Origin: Pseudomonadota bacterium
Lineage (GTDB): Bacteria > Pseudomonadota > Alphaproteobacteria > Rhizobiales > Beijerinckiaceae
NCBI GenBank assembly: GCA_023452965.1
Contig: JAEXUU010000340.1
Location: 1-5,940, forward strand
Reading direction: 5' to 3'
DNA length: 5,940 nt
In this document: in pieces, positions 1 through 5,940 of the stretch
How the letters are laid out: every line of letters starts with the position of its first letter
Numbering within the stretch: position 1 is the first letter of the stretch
Made by a program: the position numbers and the translations under genes
The notes under the pieces: generated by a model
What the model was told of the DNA's origin: nothing
Database searches by the model: none
The model's input: only the letters and a program-made list of their open reading frames with translations

Positions 1-57
1 CACGCGACACGCCCTCGATCACGACGAAATGGTTCATCTGCCAGAAGGCGATCGCCG
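1..57 (-). repeat. Exact direct repeat, distal copy (reaches the window edge)
   Basis: Bases 1-57 are identical to 694-750 and in the same orientation. Identity stops at base 58 (c here, g at 751). The left limit is the window edge, so the true repeat may be longer. On the minus strand both copies encode AIAFWQMNHFVVIEGVSR in the exporter reading frame. The offset of 693 bases is a multiple of three, so the frame stays open. Confidence 0.97.
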
Positions 58-1039
58 CAATGTCCGCCGTTGCGAAGGCGAAGCAGGCGAGCGCCATCGG
101 CACGTCGTAGACCATCATGATGGCGGCACTGATCAGCGCGCCCATGATGCTGAAAAGCGCCGAGGAGATCGAGACCACGGCGCTGTGCGACAGGCGCCGC
201 GCGGCCTCCATGCGCGAGGTGATGTCGCCGACATGGCGCTGGACGAAGAAGCCGATCGGCAGGCGCAGCATGTGCGCCATCAGGCCGACGGCGGATTCGG
301 TGCCGAGCCGCCGCTGCAGCCGGGCCAGCACCAGCCCGTGCAGCCAGGACAGCAGCATGGAGAGCAGGGCCGAGCCGATCAGCGCCAGCAGCAGCGGCCG
401 CAGCCAGCTCGTCGCGTGCTGGACCATGATGTTGTCGGCGAAGATCTTGCCGGCCGCGGGCACGAAGATCGGCGGCAGCACGTTGCAGAGCGCGATGATG
501 CCGAGGAAGCCCAGCGCCGCGCGGGTCTCGCCGCCCTTCGGCAGCAGTGCGCGCAGCAGGCTGGGCCGCTCGCCGCCCGGCTGGAAGGCGGGCGTGGGTG
601 CGAAGGTCAGAAGGATGCCGGTGAAGGCGCCGTCGAATTCGGCCGCATCGACGCTGCGCCGGCCATGGGCGGGATCGTTGATCTGGACGCGCCCACGCGA
701 CACGCCCTCGATCACGACGAAATGGTTCATCTGCCAGAAGGCGATCGCCGGAAAGCGATGCTGCGCCAGCGCCACGGGCTCGACGCGCCAGCCCTTGGCC
801 TCCATGCCGAAGCTGCGCGCGGCGCGCAGCAGCGAGGCCGCCGTGGCGCCGTCGCGCGTCACCTGGCAGGCCTCGCGCAGCCGCTCCAGCGGCAGCCAGA
901 GGCCGTGATAGGCCAGCACCATGCCGAGCGCCGCCGCCCCGCACTCGACCGCCTCCATCTGCAGTATGGTCGGGACGCGGCAGGGCCGTCTCGCGCTCGG
1001 CAGGGGCGGCACGGCGGCCGCTGGCGGACTCTCAGTCAT
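1..1039 (-). CDS. C39-peptidase ABC exporter, NHLM/NHLP bacteriocin type (partial, with internal duplication)
   Basis: Inner-membrane exporter that would cleave a leader from its cargo and pump the cargo out with ATP. The visible 346 residues hold the N-terminal C39 peptidase (about 22-147). Its catalytic set is intact: Cys33 in QMEAVECGAA, His106 in FWQMNHFVV and Asp122 in INDPAHG. Hydrophobic membrane segments follow near 174-195, 212-240 and 288-323, with a transporter-like RLPIGFFVQRHVGDITSRM stretch between them. The wording of the C39 part resembles NHLM system ABC transporter/peptidase proteins (recognition from memory, no search run). ATG at 1039 is chosen because a GAAGG ribosome site lies 9 bases upstream, overlapping the HlyD stop, which suggests translational coupling. 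The ATPase domain lies beyond the window. Oddity: from residue 328 the sequence stops looking like a transporter and repeats residues 98-115 exactly (AIAFWQMNHFVVIEGVSR), so the gene is rearranged or misassembled here. Confidence 0.88.
   Translation of the reverse strand, partial: MTESPPAAAVPPLPSARRPCRVPTILQMEAVECGAAALGMVLAYHGLWLPLERLREACQVTRDGATAASLLRAARSFGMEAKGWRVEPVALAQHRFPAIAFWQMNHFVVIEGVSRGRVQINDPAHGRRSVDAAEFDGAFTGILLTFAPTPAFQPGGERPSLLRALLPKGGETRAALGFLGIIALCNVLPPIFVPAAGKIFADNIMVQHATSWLRPLLLALIGSALLSMLLSWLHGLVLARLQRRLGTESAVGLMAHMLRLPIGFFVQRHVGDITSRMEAARRLSHSAVVSISSALFSIMGALISAAIMMVYDVPMALACFAFATADIAAIAFWQMNHFVVIEGVSR
694..750 (-). repeat. Exact direct repeat, proximal copy inside the C39 domain
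   Basis: This copy sits in its natural place: it carries the catalytic His106 segment of the C39 peptidase and continues into the Asp122 motif, in bases just left of the repeat. It is therefore probably the original context, and the copy at 1-57 the displaced one. Confidence 0.97.
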
Positions 1040-1048
1040 GGCCGCGCG

Positions 1049-1053
1049 CCTTC
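1049..1053 (-). promoter_or_regulatory. Ribosome binding site of the exporter gene
   Basis: On the minus strand this reads GAAGG, 9 bases before the ATG at 1039. It overlaps the TGA stop of the HlyD gene (1054-1052). The overlap supports the chosen exporter start and suggests that ribosomes finishing HlyD re-initiate on the exporter. Confidence 0.6.
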
Positions 1054-2338
1054 ACAGGCCGGTCCAGCGGCGCAGCGCCGGAATGATCAGGGTGATCGGC
1101 GGGGCGCGCCGCACCGTGACGTTGGCCGTGAGCAGCAGCCCGCTGCTGAGCGGGATTTCGTGCCCGCGCTGCGAGGTCCAGGCATAGCCGGCGCTCTCGC
1201 CGGAGGGTGTCTCCAGCGTCGCCCGAACTTCGAAGGGGGCGCCGTTGCGCGCCATCTGCCGGGCGAGATCCGGATTGCCCAGCCTTTCGGCGATTTCGGC
1301 CTGGCCCTCCGGCTGCGGCGAGACCGAGACCACCTTGCCGACGAGCATGCCGTATTCCTCGCGCGGTGCGATCGAGGGCGAGAGCCTGACCTCCATCCCC
1401 GGGGTTATGCGCTTGCCCATGTCGCCCGGGACGAAGAACAGGGCCTCCAGGCGCTCGCCGCCGGTTTCGAGCGTGACGATGCGCTGTCCGGCCGTGACCA
1501 GCGCGTTCATCGTCACCGGCACCAGGGCGACCATGCCGTCGCGCGGCGCACGGATCTCGTCGGCGAGCTTGCGGCTCAATCTCGCCTGTTCGAGCTGGCC
1601 CTTGAGATCGAGGATCTGGCGCTGGCTCGCCTCCAGCTCCTGGTCCCGCGTGCCGCCCAGCGCCAGGATCGCGCCGTTCAGCGCGGCGAGCTCCGATTGG
1701 GTGCGCGACAGGCTGGAGCGCGCGCTGAACAGCCGCTCGCGGGCCTCCTGCACGCGGTCGGTGGTGCCGGCGCCGCGCGAGAACAGCATTTCGCGATTGG
1801 CCAGCGTGCCCTCCGCTTCGGCGATCCGCTGGCGGGTCAGGTCGGCGGCCTCGTCCAGCTCCTCGCGCCGGCGCTGCTGCGAGACGTTCTCGGCGGCGAC
1901 GCGAACCTCGTAGCGCTGGGTGATGGCGGTGCGGTGGTCCTCGGCCTGGTCGATGCGGCGCTCGAGATCGGCGATGCGCGCATCCTCCTCCGGAGTCGTC
2001 AGCGAAGCGACGATCTGCCCGGCCGTAACCTTCTGGCCTGCCGGAACGAGCCCGTCGATCCAGCCCGATTTCGGTGCGTTGAGCCCGATGAAGACGCCGC
2101 CGCTGCGCACGAACATGCCGGGGCCCTCCACCGTCTCGCGATAGCGCGCCAGGCAGGCCCAGACGATGACCGCGATGCAGAGCGCCAGGCAGAGCAGGCC
2201 GGCGATCCATTCGACGCGGCCGACCACGCGCAGCGGCGCGTGGAAATCCTCCGCCCGGTCGAGCTGCTGCAGCGACTGCTGCCGGAACAGGCTCCCCGTG
2301 CCCCGCTGCGTCGCCGGGGGTGACTCAACCTCTGACAT
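1052..2338 (-). CDS. HlyD-family membrane fusion protein, NHLM-type secretion adaptor
   Basis: Periplasmic adaptor anchored in the inner membrane, expected to link the neighbouring ABC exporter to an outer-membrane channel. The 428-residue protein has a short cytoplasmic N-terminus (LFRQQSLQQLDRAEDF), one membrane segment at about 44-64, a first lipoyl-like half near 77-113 (SGWIDGLVPAGQKVTAGQIV), a long charged alpha-helical coiled-coil hairpin at about 115-258, a second lipoyl half near 262-290 (APRDGMVALVPV), then beta-barrel segments (GMLVGKVVSVS) and a short C-terminal tail ending RRWTGL. The LFR...L start and single membrane segment resemble NHLM-type secretion proteins. ATG at 2338 is preferred over an in-frame ATG at 2416: the extra 26 residues lack family resemblance, and the upstream ATG sits inside a perfect hairpin. 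Purine-rich GGAGAGG and GGGA stretches precede 2338, although the stronger one is 15 bases away. It is first in a two-gene operon with the exporter. Confidence 0.93.
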   Translation of the reverse strand: MSEVESPPATQRGTGSLFRQQSLQQLDRAEDFHAPLRVVGRVEWIAGLLCLALCIAVIVWACLARYRETVEGPGMFVRSGGVFIGLNAPKSGWIDGLVPAGQKVTAGQIVASLTTPEEDARIADLERRIDQAEDHRTAITQRYEVRVAAENVSQQRRREELDEAADLTRQRIAEAEGTLANREMLFSRGAGTTDRVQEARERLFSARSSLSRTQSELAALNGAILALGGTRDQELEASQRQILDLKGQLEQARLSRKLADEIRAPRDGMVALVPVTMNALVTAGQRIVTLETGGERLEALFFVPGDMGKRITPGMEVRLSPSIAPREEYGMLVGKVVSVSPQPEGQAEIAERLGNPDLARQMARNGAPFEVRATLETPSGESAGYAWTSQRGHEIPLSSGLLLTANVTVRRAPPITLIIPALRRWTGL

Positions 2339-2367
2339 CCGCAGCGATCCCGACCTCTCCGTATCCC

Positions 2368-2384
2368 GGCCAGCTAAGCTGACC
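2368..2384. repeat. 17-base inverted repeat upstream of HlyD (operator candidate)
   Basis: The sequence GGCCAGCTAAGCTGACC is symmetric around base 2376, with CAGCT/AGCTG half sites, outer GG/CC pairs and one mismatch pair. It lies 30-46 bases upstream of the HlyD start, where a transcription regulator could act on the export operon. A stem with a one-base centre cannot form as a tidy RNA hairpin, which favours a DNA-binding site over an RNA element. No matching regulator gene is in the window. Confidence 0.4.
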
Positions 2385-2405
2385 AAACGTTGAGTATTCG
2401 CAAAT

Positions 2406-2429
2406 GCCGGCGGCATTTCTGCCGCCGGC
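2406..2429. repeat. Perfect 10-bp hairpin with 4-base loop in the HlyD leader region
   Basis: GCCGGCGGCA, the loop TTTC, then TGCCGCCGGC form a perfect GC-rich stem. No run of T follows on either strand, so it is not a standard intrinsic terminator. If the export operon is transcribed from further right, this would be a stable structure in its 5' leader, about 70-90 bases before the HlyD start. It also covers the alternative upstream ATG at 2416, which argues against that start. Confidence 0.55.
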
Positions 2430-2773
2430 CAGGCTGACGACGGGTATGGCGGCCAGGCTCTGGAGCGCGAGAGCCGGGAACTGCGGTAGGCGACGAGAGC
2501 TTGCGCAAGGCATCGGCCGATTCTGCCCAGGCGCTTTGTGCGAATGCTTGCACTCGATCGCGCCGTGATCGCGGCGGCCTAATGTCACAGCGGTCCTGCG
2601 TGCGGCCTGTGTGGCGAGGGCGAACCGAGGATGCGGCGATGTGGCCGGAAGGGCTGATGCTCCGCAAACAAGCCCGCTTCCAGGAAGAAAACGCGTCAAA
2701 AGCTAGAAAAACTCAATATTCCGGTTGAAGATCTAGTTCTGCAGAGCGTCGGCCGTGAGCCGCAAAGAATAAA

Positions 2774-2794
2774 AATCTGTCCCAGGGGCAGATT
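2774..2794. repeat. 21-base palindrome, terminator-like when read leftward
   Basis: AATCTG at 2774-2779 and CAGATT at 2789-2794 are exact inverted halves, and the centre (TCCCAGGGG) adds more pairs; the only imperfect pair is T-G. Read on the minus strand, the stem is followed by TTTTT, then ATTCTTT, the shape of a Rho-independent terminator. No minus-strand gene ends here, so it could stop antisense transcripts coming from the surface-protein gene. Alternatively it is an operator, as it lies about 75-95 bases upstream of the proposed start of that gene. Confidence 0.45.
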
Positions 2795-2804
2795 GAACAT
2801 CACA

Positions 2805-2832
2805 TTGTTCCAATTTGCGGTAGTTCTGATAT
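2805..2832 (+). promoter_or_regulatory. Possible weak sigma-70-type promoter for the surface-protein gene
   Basis: TTGTTC at 2805-2810 and TGATAT at 2827-2832 are separated by 16 bases, in the most A/T-rich part of the gap. This would give a leader of roughly 28 bases before the TTG at 2867. The -10 match is poor (3 of 6), so this is only the best candidate by eye. Confidence 0.2.
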
Positions 2833-2866
2833 GCGCTCGTTGCGCAAGCGATTCGGATACGCCTAA

Positions 2867-5800
2867 TTGTCTAAAACTGATATTCTGCGGCGGGTTCGCC
2901 GGCCTTTCTCGCTCCCCAGCCTGACTCTTTCTCTCGAACCTCGTTTCATGTTCGACGCCGCTGGCGCCGCGACGGCTGCCGCGGTCGCTGCCGACATGCA
3001 CGCGCCTGCAGAAGTGGCTGATAAGCCGGCGAACGACCAGGATCACGGCGCCGCTGCCGGCAATGAAGCATCGGACACGGTCACTGATGTCGGGCCTTTC
3101 GGCGGCAAGGCCGAAGCGCAGCTGATCGAAGCGGAAGGCCGCTCGCAGGCGTCGCGGCACGAGATCGTCTTCGTCGACGCCCGCCTGCCGGAGCTCGGCA
3201 GCCTGACGCCGGCGCCCGGCGTCGAACTCATCGTCCTCGATCCCGAACGCGACGGTCTTGCGCAGGTGAGCGCGGCGCTGGCCGGGCGCAGCGGCCTCGA
3301 TGCGGTGCATTTCGTCGGCCATGGCGAGGGCGGCGCCTTCACCCTCGGCCGGACGGTGGTCGACGCGGCGCTGCTCGAAGCTCGCGGCGCCGAAATCGCC
3401 TCCTGGAGCGCGGCCTTGAACGCCGATGCCGACCTCATGATCTGGGGCTGCGACGTCGCCGGCACGCCCGCGGGCGAGGCGCTGCTCGGCAGCCTCGCCA
3501 TGCTGACAGGCGGGGATGTCGCCGCATCCGAGGACAGGACCGGCTCGCAGCAGCGCGGCGGCGACTGGGTTCTGGAAGCGCGCACCGGCGCGATCGAGAC
3601 GGCTCTCCCCTTCGCGGCCGAGGCCGTAGCGGCCTGGAACCATGAGCTTGCCCCGCCGACCATCTCCGGCTCCGAGAGCCTGCAGGTGGCCGAGCCGAGC
3701 ACGCTCAATCCGGCTTTCGGCACGAGCGCGAGCGTCAATCTCGGCGATGCCGGCTGGGGGCTGGGCTATAATCCGGCCGACGCCAGCGATGCCGTGACCG
3801 TCTCCGTCACCGTCTCGGATACCAGCATCGGCGCTTTCGCCGATACGGTCGGCGGCGGCGTCCAGCTCGGTAACGTCTGGACCTTCAACGGGACGATGCA
3901 GCAGGCCGACGCCTGGCTGAAGGGGCTGACCTTCACGGCGGCCGATGTCGAGCGCGGCAACGCCATCGCCTCGACCAATATCGCGGTCTCGGTCACCAAC
4001 CAGACCGATGGCGGCACGGCCGACAGGACCGCGGCGATCCGTGTCACCGCCTCCAACGATCCGACCGTGCTCGACGACGTCACGGTCAACGTCGCCGAGG
4101 TCGGTCCAGGCGGCGCGCCGAGCGTCACCATCCTCGACGGCAGCATGATCGCGCCGACGGACGCGGAGGTGGCGTTCGGGTCCCAGAGCAAGGCCCAGAT
4201 CGTCTATACGCTCGATACGGATACGCAGCACGGTTACCTCACCCTTGGCGGGGTCCGCATCGGGCAGGGTTCGGTCTTCACCCAGGCCGATATCGAGGCC
4301 GGTCGGCTAGCTTATGTCCATACCGCGACGGGGGCCCTTCAGAATACGCAGGACGCCTTCGTCGTGCGCGTCAACGACGGCGCGACGCCGCTCGCCCATT
4401 CCGAGCTCGCGACCATTCGGCTCGATATCGCGCCGGTCAACCAGGCGCCGAATGTCTCGGGCGACGGTCGCGTCTACGAAGGGCAGCCCAACAACGCCCA
4501 GGGGCCGGGTCCGGCCCCCTCGAGGGTCGGCGACTACATCGTGGCCGATGGCGGTGGGGACCCGAACGATCCCTCGCTGACCGTCCGGCTGGATTCGCTG
4601 CCCGCGGACGGCATGCTCCATTTCAACGGCACGGTCACGATCGGCGGTGTCGTTCAGACGATGGACCGCGCCATCACCGCCGCCGACATCGCGGCCGGGA
4701 TCAGTTTCGCCTACGCCGATCGCGGTCGGCTGACCTATGCCCATAATGGCGTGGATCGGGCCAATGGTCGGCCGAACCCGCAGGACGGCTTCGACGTCAC
4801 CGTGATCGACGGTGGCGGCGGTGCCGGCGCCGCCGCGGCACTGTCCGCCTCTTCGCGGATCACGCTCGACGTCCTGTCGGTCAACGACGAGCCGGTCTGG
4901 GCAGGCGGCTCGCTCGAGGCGACGGTCGACGCTTCGCACCGGATCACGCTCGACACCGGCATGCTCAATGTCAGCGATCCGGATTCGCTGGACGACAGCC
5001 TGTCCTTCGTCGTCACCGGGCGGGAGATGGACAAGGGCCGGCTCTATCTGACGCCGGTGGGCGGCGGAGCGGCCGTTCCGCTGCCTGTCGGCGGCACCTT
5101 TACGCTCGCCGACATCAAGGCCGGCCGTGTCCAGTACGTCCAGCATCTTGGCGCCGGCCCGAACGAGACCGACAGCTTCCAGTTCCAGGTCGTCGACAAC
5201 GGCGTCTCGCTGCATTGGCGCGAGGACGGCACGCTTTATGAGCGCCCGAGCGGCATCTATGACGACCCGGCCAGCGAGACGAGCAGGCTGAAGAACTTCA
5301 CCTTCACGATCCGCCTGCACGAGACGCAGGATGGTGAGGGCGGCGCGCTGCCGGCCGACCCGGATCGCACCCCCTCGCATCAGACGAGCGAGCACGCCGG
5401 CACCGACGCCAGCGGTCATGCCGTCGGCAACCTGACCGAGGGCGGCACCGTCGTCCTCTATGACGGCCGGCCTTCGGGTGGCGTGGAGCGCCCGGGCCTG
5501 CACTATTCCGTGCCCGGCGCAGCGCCCGAGCAGATCGTCTATACGGTGATGTCCTTCGACGGCGTCGCCTCCGGCTGGAACGGCTTGCTGCAGAAGCAGG
5601 TCGGGAGCGACTGGGTCTCGCTGTCGCAATATGACAGCTTCACCCAGGCCGATCTCGATGCCGGCCGGGTGCGGTTCGTCCATGACGGCGGCGAGGATTT
5701 CGAGTCCAGCGTGAAGCTGCGTGCATCCGCCGGCGTGCTGATCGACGACGGCGCCGGCGGGCTGGCGATGGACGAGTGGATCACCGATTTCCACTTCTAC

Positions 5801-5940
5801 GCCACGCCGGTCAACGACGCGCCCGAGGCGACGGGCTCCAGCGACAACATCATCAAGGAAGGCCAGACTGTCGCCATCACCAGCGACATGCTGAGCTTCT
5901 CCGACCCCGACGACGCGACGAGCGAGGCGCGCTACGAGGC
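2867..5940 (+). CDS. Giant secreted or surface protein: LEPR motif, DUF4347, cadherin/CSPG-like repeats (partial)
   Basis: Probable very large exported adhesin; 1,024 codons are visible and the frame is still open at the right edge. Numbering is from TTG 2867. Residues 24-34 read LEPRFMFDAAG, like the LEPR-XLL motif at the start of giant bacterial surface proteins. DUF4347 spans about 98-262, with VHFVGHG (His152) and LMIWGCDVAG (Cys195). Repeats of about 130-180 residues follow, each with an FTxADIxAGRLxYVH motif (from residues 471, 603, 745 and 925) and joined by SNDP, VNQAP, VNDEP and VNDAP linkers. There is no classical signal peptide, which fits type I-like export. TTG 2867 is preferred because the first in-frame ATG (2948) falls inside the LEPR motif, leaving LEPR untranslated; a short GGA lies 9 bases upstream of the TTG, after an in-frame stop at 2864. 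The start is uncertain, the reading frame is not. Function as adhesin and export by the divergent genes are inferences. Confidence 0.88.
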   Translation, partial: MSKTDILRRVRRPFSLPSLTLSLEPRFMFDAAGAATAAAVAADMHAPAEVADKPANDQDHGAAAGNEASDTVTDVGPFGGKAEAQLIEAEGRSQASRHEIVFVDARLPELGSLTPAPGVELIVLDPERDGLAQVSAALAGRSGLDAVHFVGHGEGGAFTLGRTVVDAALLEARGAEIASWSAALNADADLMIWGCDVAGTPAGEALLGSLAMLTGGDVAASEDRTGSQQRGGDWVLEARTGAIETALPFAAEAVAAWNHELAPPTISGSESLQVAEPSTLNPAFGTSASVNLGDAGWGLGYNPADASDAVTVSVTVSDTSIGAFADTVGGGVQLGNVWTFNGTMQQADAWLKGLTFTAADVERGNAIASTNIAVSVTNQTDGGTADRTAAIRVTASNDPTVLDDVTVNVAEVGPGGAPSVTILDGSMIAPTDAEVAFGSQSKAQIVYTLDTDTQHGYLTLGGVRIGQGSVFTQADIEAGRLAYVHTATGALQNTQDAFVVRVNDGATPLAHSELATIRLDIAPVNQAPNVSGDGRVYEGQPNNAQGPGPAPSRVGDYIVADGGGDPNDPSLTVRLDSLPADGMLHFNGTVTIGGVVQTMDRAITAADIAAGISFAYADRGRLTYAHNGVDRANGRPNPQDGFDVTVIDGGGGAGAAAALSASSRITLDVLSVNDEPVWAGGSLEATVDASHRITLDTGMLNVSDPDSLDDSLSFVVTGREMDKGRLYLTPVGGGAAVPLPVGGTFTLADIKAGRVQYVQHLGAGPNETDSFQFQVVDNGVSLHWREDGTLYERPSGIYDDPASETSRLKNFTFTIRLHETQDGEGGALPADPDRTPSHQTSEHAGTDASGHAVGNLTEGGTVVLYDGRPSGGVERPGLHYSVPGAAPEQIVYTVMSFDGVASGWNGLLQKQVGSDWVSLSQYDSFTQADLDAGRVRFVHDGGEDFESSVKLRASAGVLIDDGAGGLAMDEWITDFHFYATPVNDAPEATGSSDNIIKEGQTVAITSDMLSFSDPDDATSEARYE
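3651..5940 (+). repeat. Tandem cadherin/CSPG-like repeat region of the surface protein
   Basis: Linker motifs mark the units: SNDP ends at 4063, VNQAP at 4450, VNDEP at 4894 and VNDAP at 5824. The core motif occurs as FTQADIEAGRLAYVH (from 4277), ITAADIAAGISFAY (from 4673), FTLADIKAGRVQYV (from 5099) and FTQADLDAGRVRFVH (from 5639), with a degenerate form, FTAADVERG, near 3930. The unit from 4895 to 5824 is double length and contains two core motifs separated by a hydrophilic His/Asp/Thr-rich stretch (about 5320-5440), so one linker has been lost or replaced. Acidic DPD motifs near 4975 and 5905 suggest calcium binding, as known for such repeats. No RTX nonapeptides are visible in this part. 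Confidence 0.75.

Larger units (their letters stand above)
2339..2866. other. Divergent intergenic region without a convincing gene
   Basis: This is the 528-base gap between the two divergent start codons. Short reading frames exist on both strands, but none has a recognisable domain, a good ribosome site or the strong third-position GC bias of the neighbours. The part from about 2697 to 2890 is visibly richer in A and T than the flanking genes, as expected for a promoter region. The gap contains three longer inverted repeats (2368-2384, 2406-2429, 2774-2794) and two copies of the palindrome TTGCGCAA (2501-2508, 2840-2847). No tRNA-like or riboswitch-like fold was recognised. Confidence 0.7.

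Noticed and set aside
29..2323. A 764-residue plus-strand reading frame opposite the exporter and HlyD genes
   Set aside because: It is antisense to two genes with clear domains and has low-complexity Arg/Ala/Gln/Asp composition typical of frames opposite high-GC genes. It contains the 57-base repeat only because the underlying gene does.
2325..2699. Minus-strand small frames (124 and 97 residues) upstream of HlyD, considered as a leader gene of the export operon
   Set aside because: They overlap each other or the HlyD start in different frames, show no domain and lack third-position GC bias.
2501..2728. A 75-codon plus-strand frame with a Gly-Gly, considered as a possible C39 cargo peptide
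   Set aside because: It starts with TTG inside a palindrome, lacks a good ribosome site, and the part before Gly-Gly is strongly basic and Cys/Arg-rich rather than the acidic helical leader expected for C39 substrates.
2794..2821. TTGAAC at 2793-2798 as a -35 element
   Set aside because: No acceptable -10 box is found 16-18 bases downstream; the pair at 2805-2832 is slightly better.
2948..2980. DAAG within the LEPR region, considered as a LapG-type periplasmic protease site
   Set aside because: It is part of the common LEPR...FDAAG family motif, sits too near the N-terminus for the LapA retention-module layout, and no LapD or LapG gene is visible.
2696..4231. A 511-residue minus-strand reading frame opposite the start of the surface-protein gene
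   Set aside because: It is antisense to the LEPR/DUF4347 coding region, with an Arg/Gly/Asp/Ala-rich composition and no recognisable domain.
4307..5794. A 495-residue minus-strand reading frame opposite the repeat region
   Set aside because: The plus-strand frame shows repeated cadherin-like motifs and VNDAP linkers; this one is a composition shadow.

Overview
This looks like chromosome or accessory DNA from a high-GC alphaproteobacterium, probably of the Hyphomicrobiales (Bosea, Methylobacterium or Bradyrhizobium type). That placement is an inference from strong G/C third-position bias and from the protein families present; nothing in the window fixes the species.

Layout. Three real genes are visible and two are cut by the window edges. 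On the minus strand, reading right to left, a HlyD-family membrane-fusion/adaptor gene (2338 to 1052) is followed 12 bases later by a C39-peptidase ABC exporter gene (1039 to beyond base 1). Both resemble the NHLM/NHLP bacteriocin-type export pair. On the plus strand, starting about 530 bases from the HlyD start and reading rightwards, is a very large surface-protein gene (about 2867 to beyond 5940). It has a LEPR-type N-terminal motif, a DUF4347 domain, and a chain of cadherin/CSPG-like repeats joined by VNDAP-type linkers. The region between the divergent genes (2339-2866) holds no convincing gene. It does hold several inverted repeats that could be operators or RNA hairpins.

How the genes may work together. 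The C39 ABC protein and the HlyD adaptor would form the inner-membrane and periplasmic parts of a type I-like export machine. The divergent giant protein is the obvious nearby candidate cargo. No short double-glycine or nitrile-hydratase-leader precursor peptide is visible, so cargo assignment is an inference from neighbourhood.

Most unusual feature. The first 57 bases of the window are an exact, same-orientation copy of bases 694-750, inside the same exporter gene. The offset is 693 bases, exactly 231 codons. After a normal C39 domain and the first transmembrane segments, the reading frame therefore drops back into the middle of the C39 domain without a stop. This is either an in-frame intragenic duplication or an assembly artefact at the left edge, and the window alone cannot tell which. 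The long antisense reading frames opposite all three genes are treated as composition-driven shadows.
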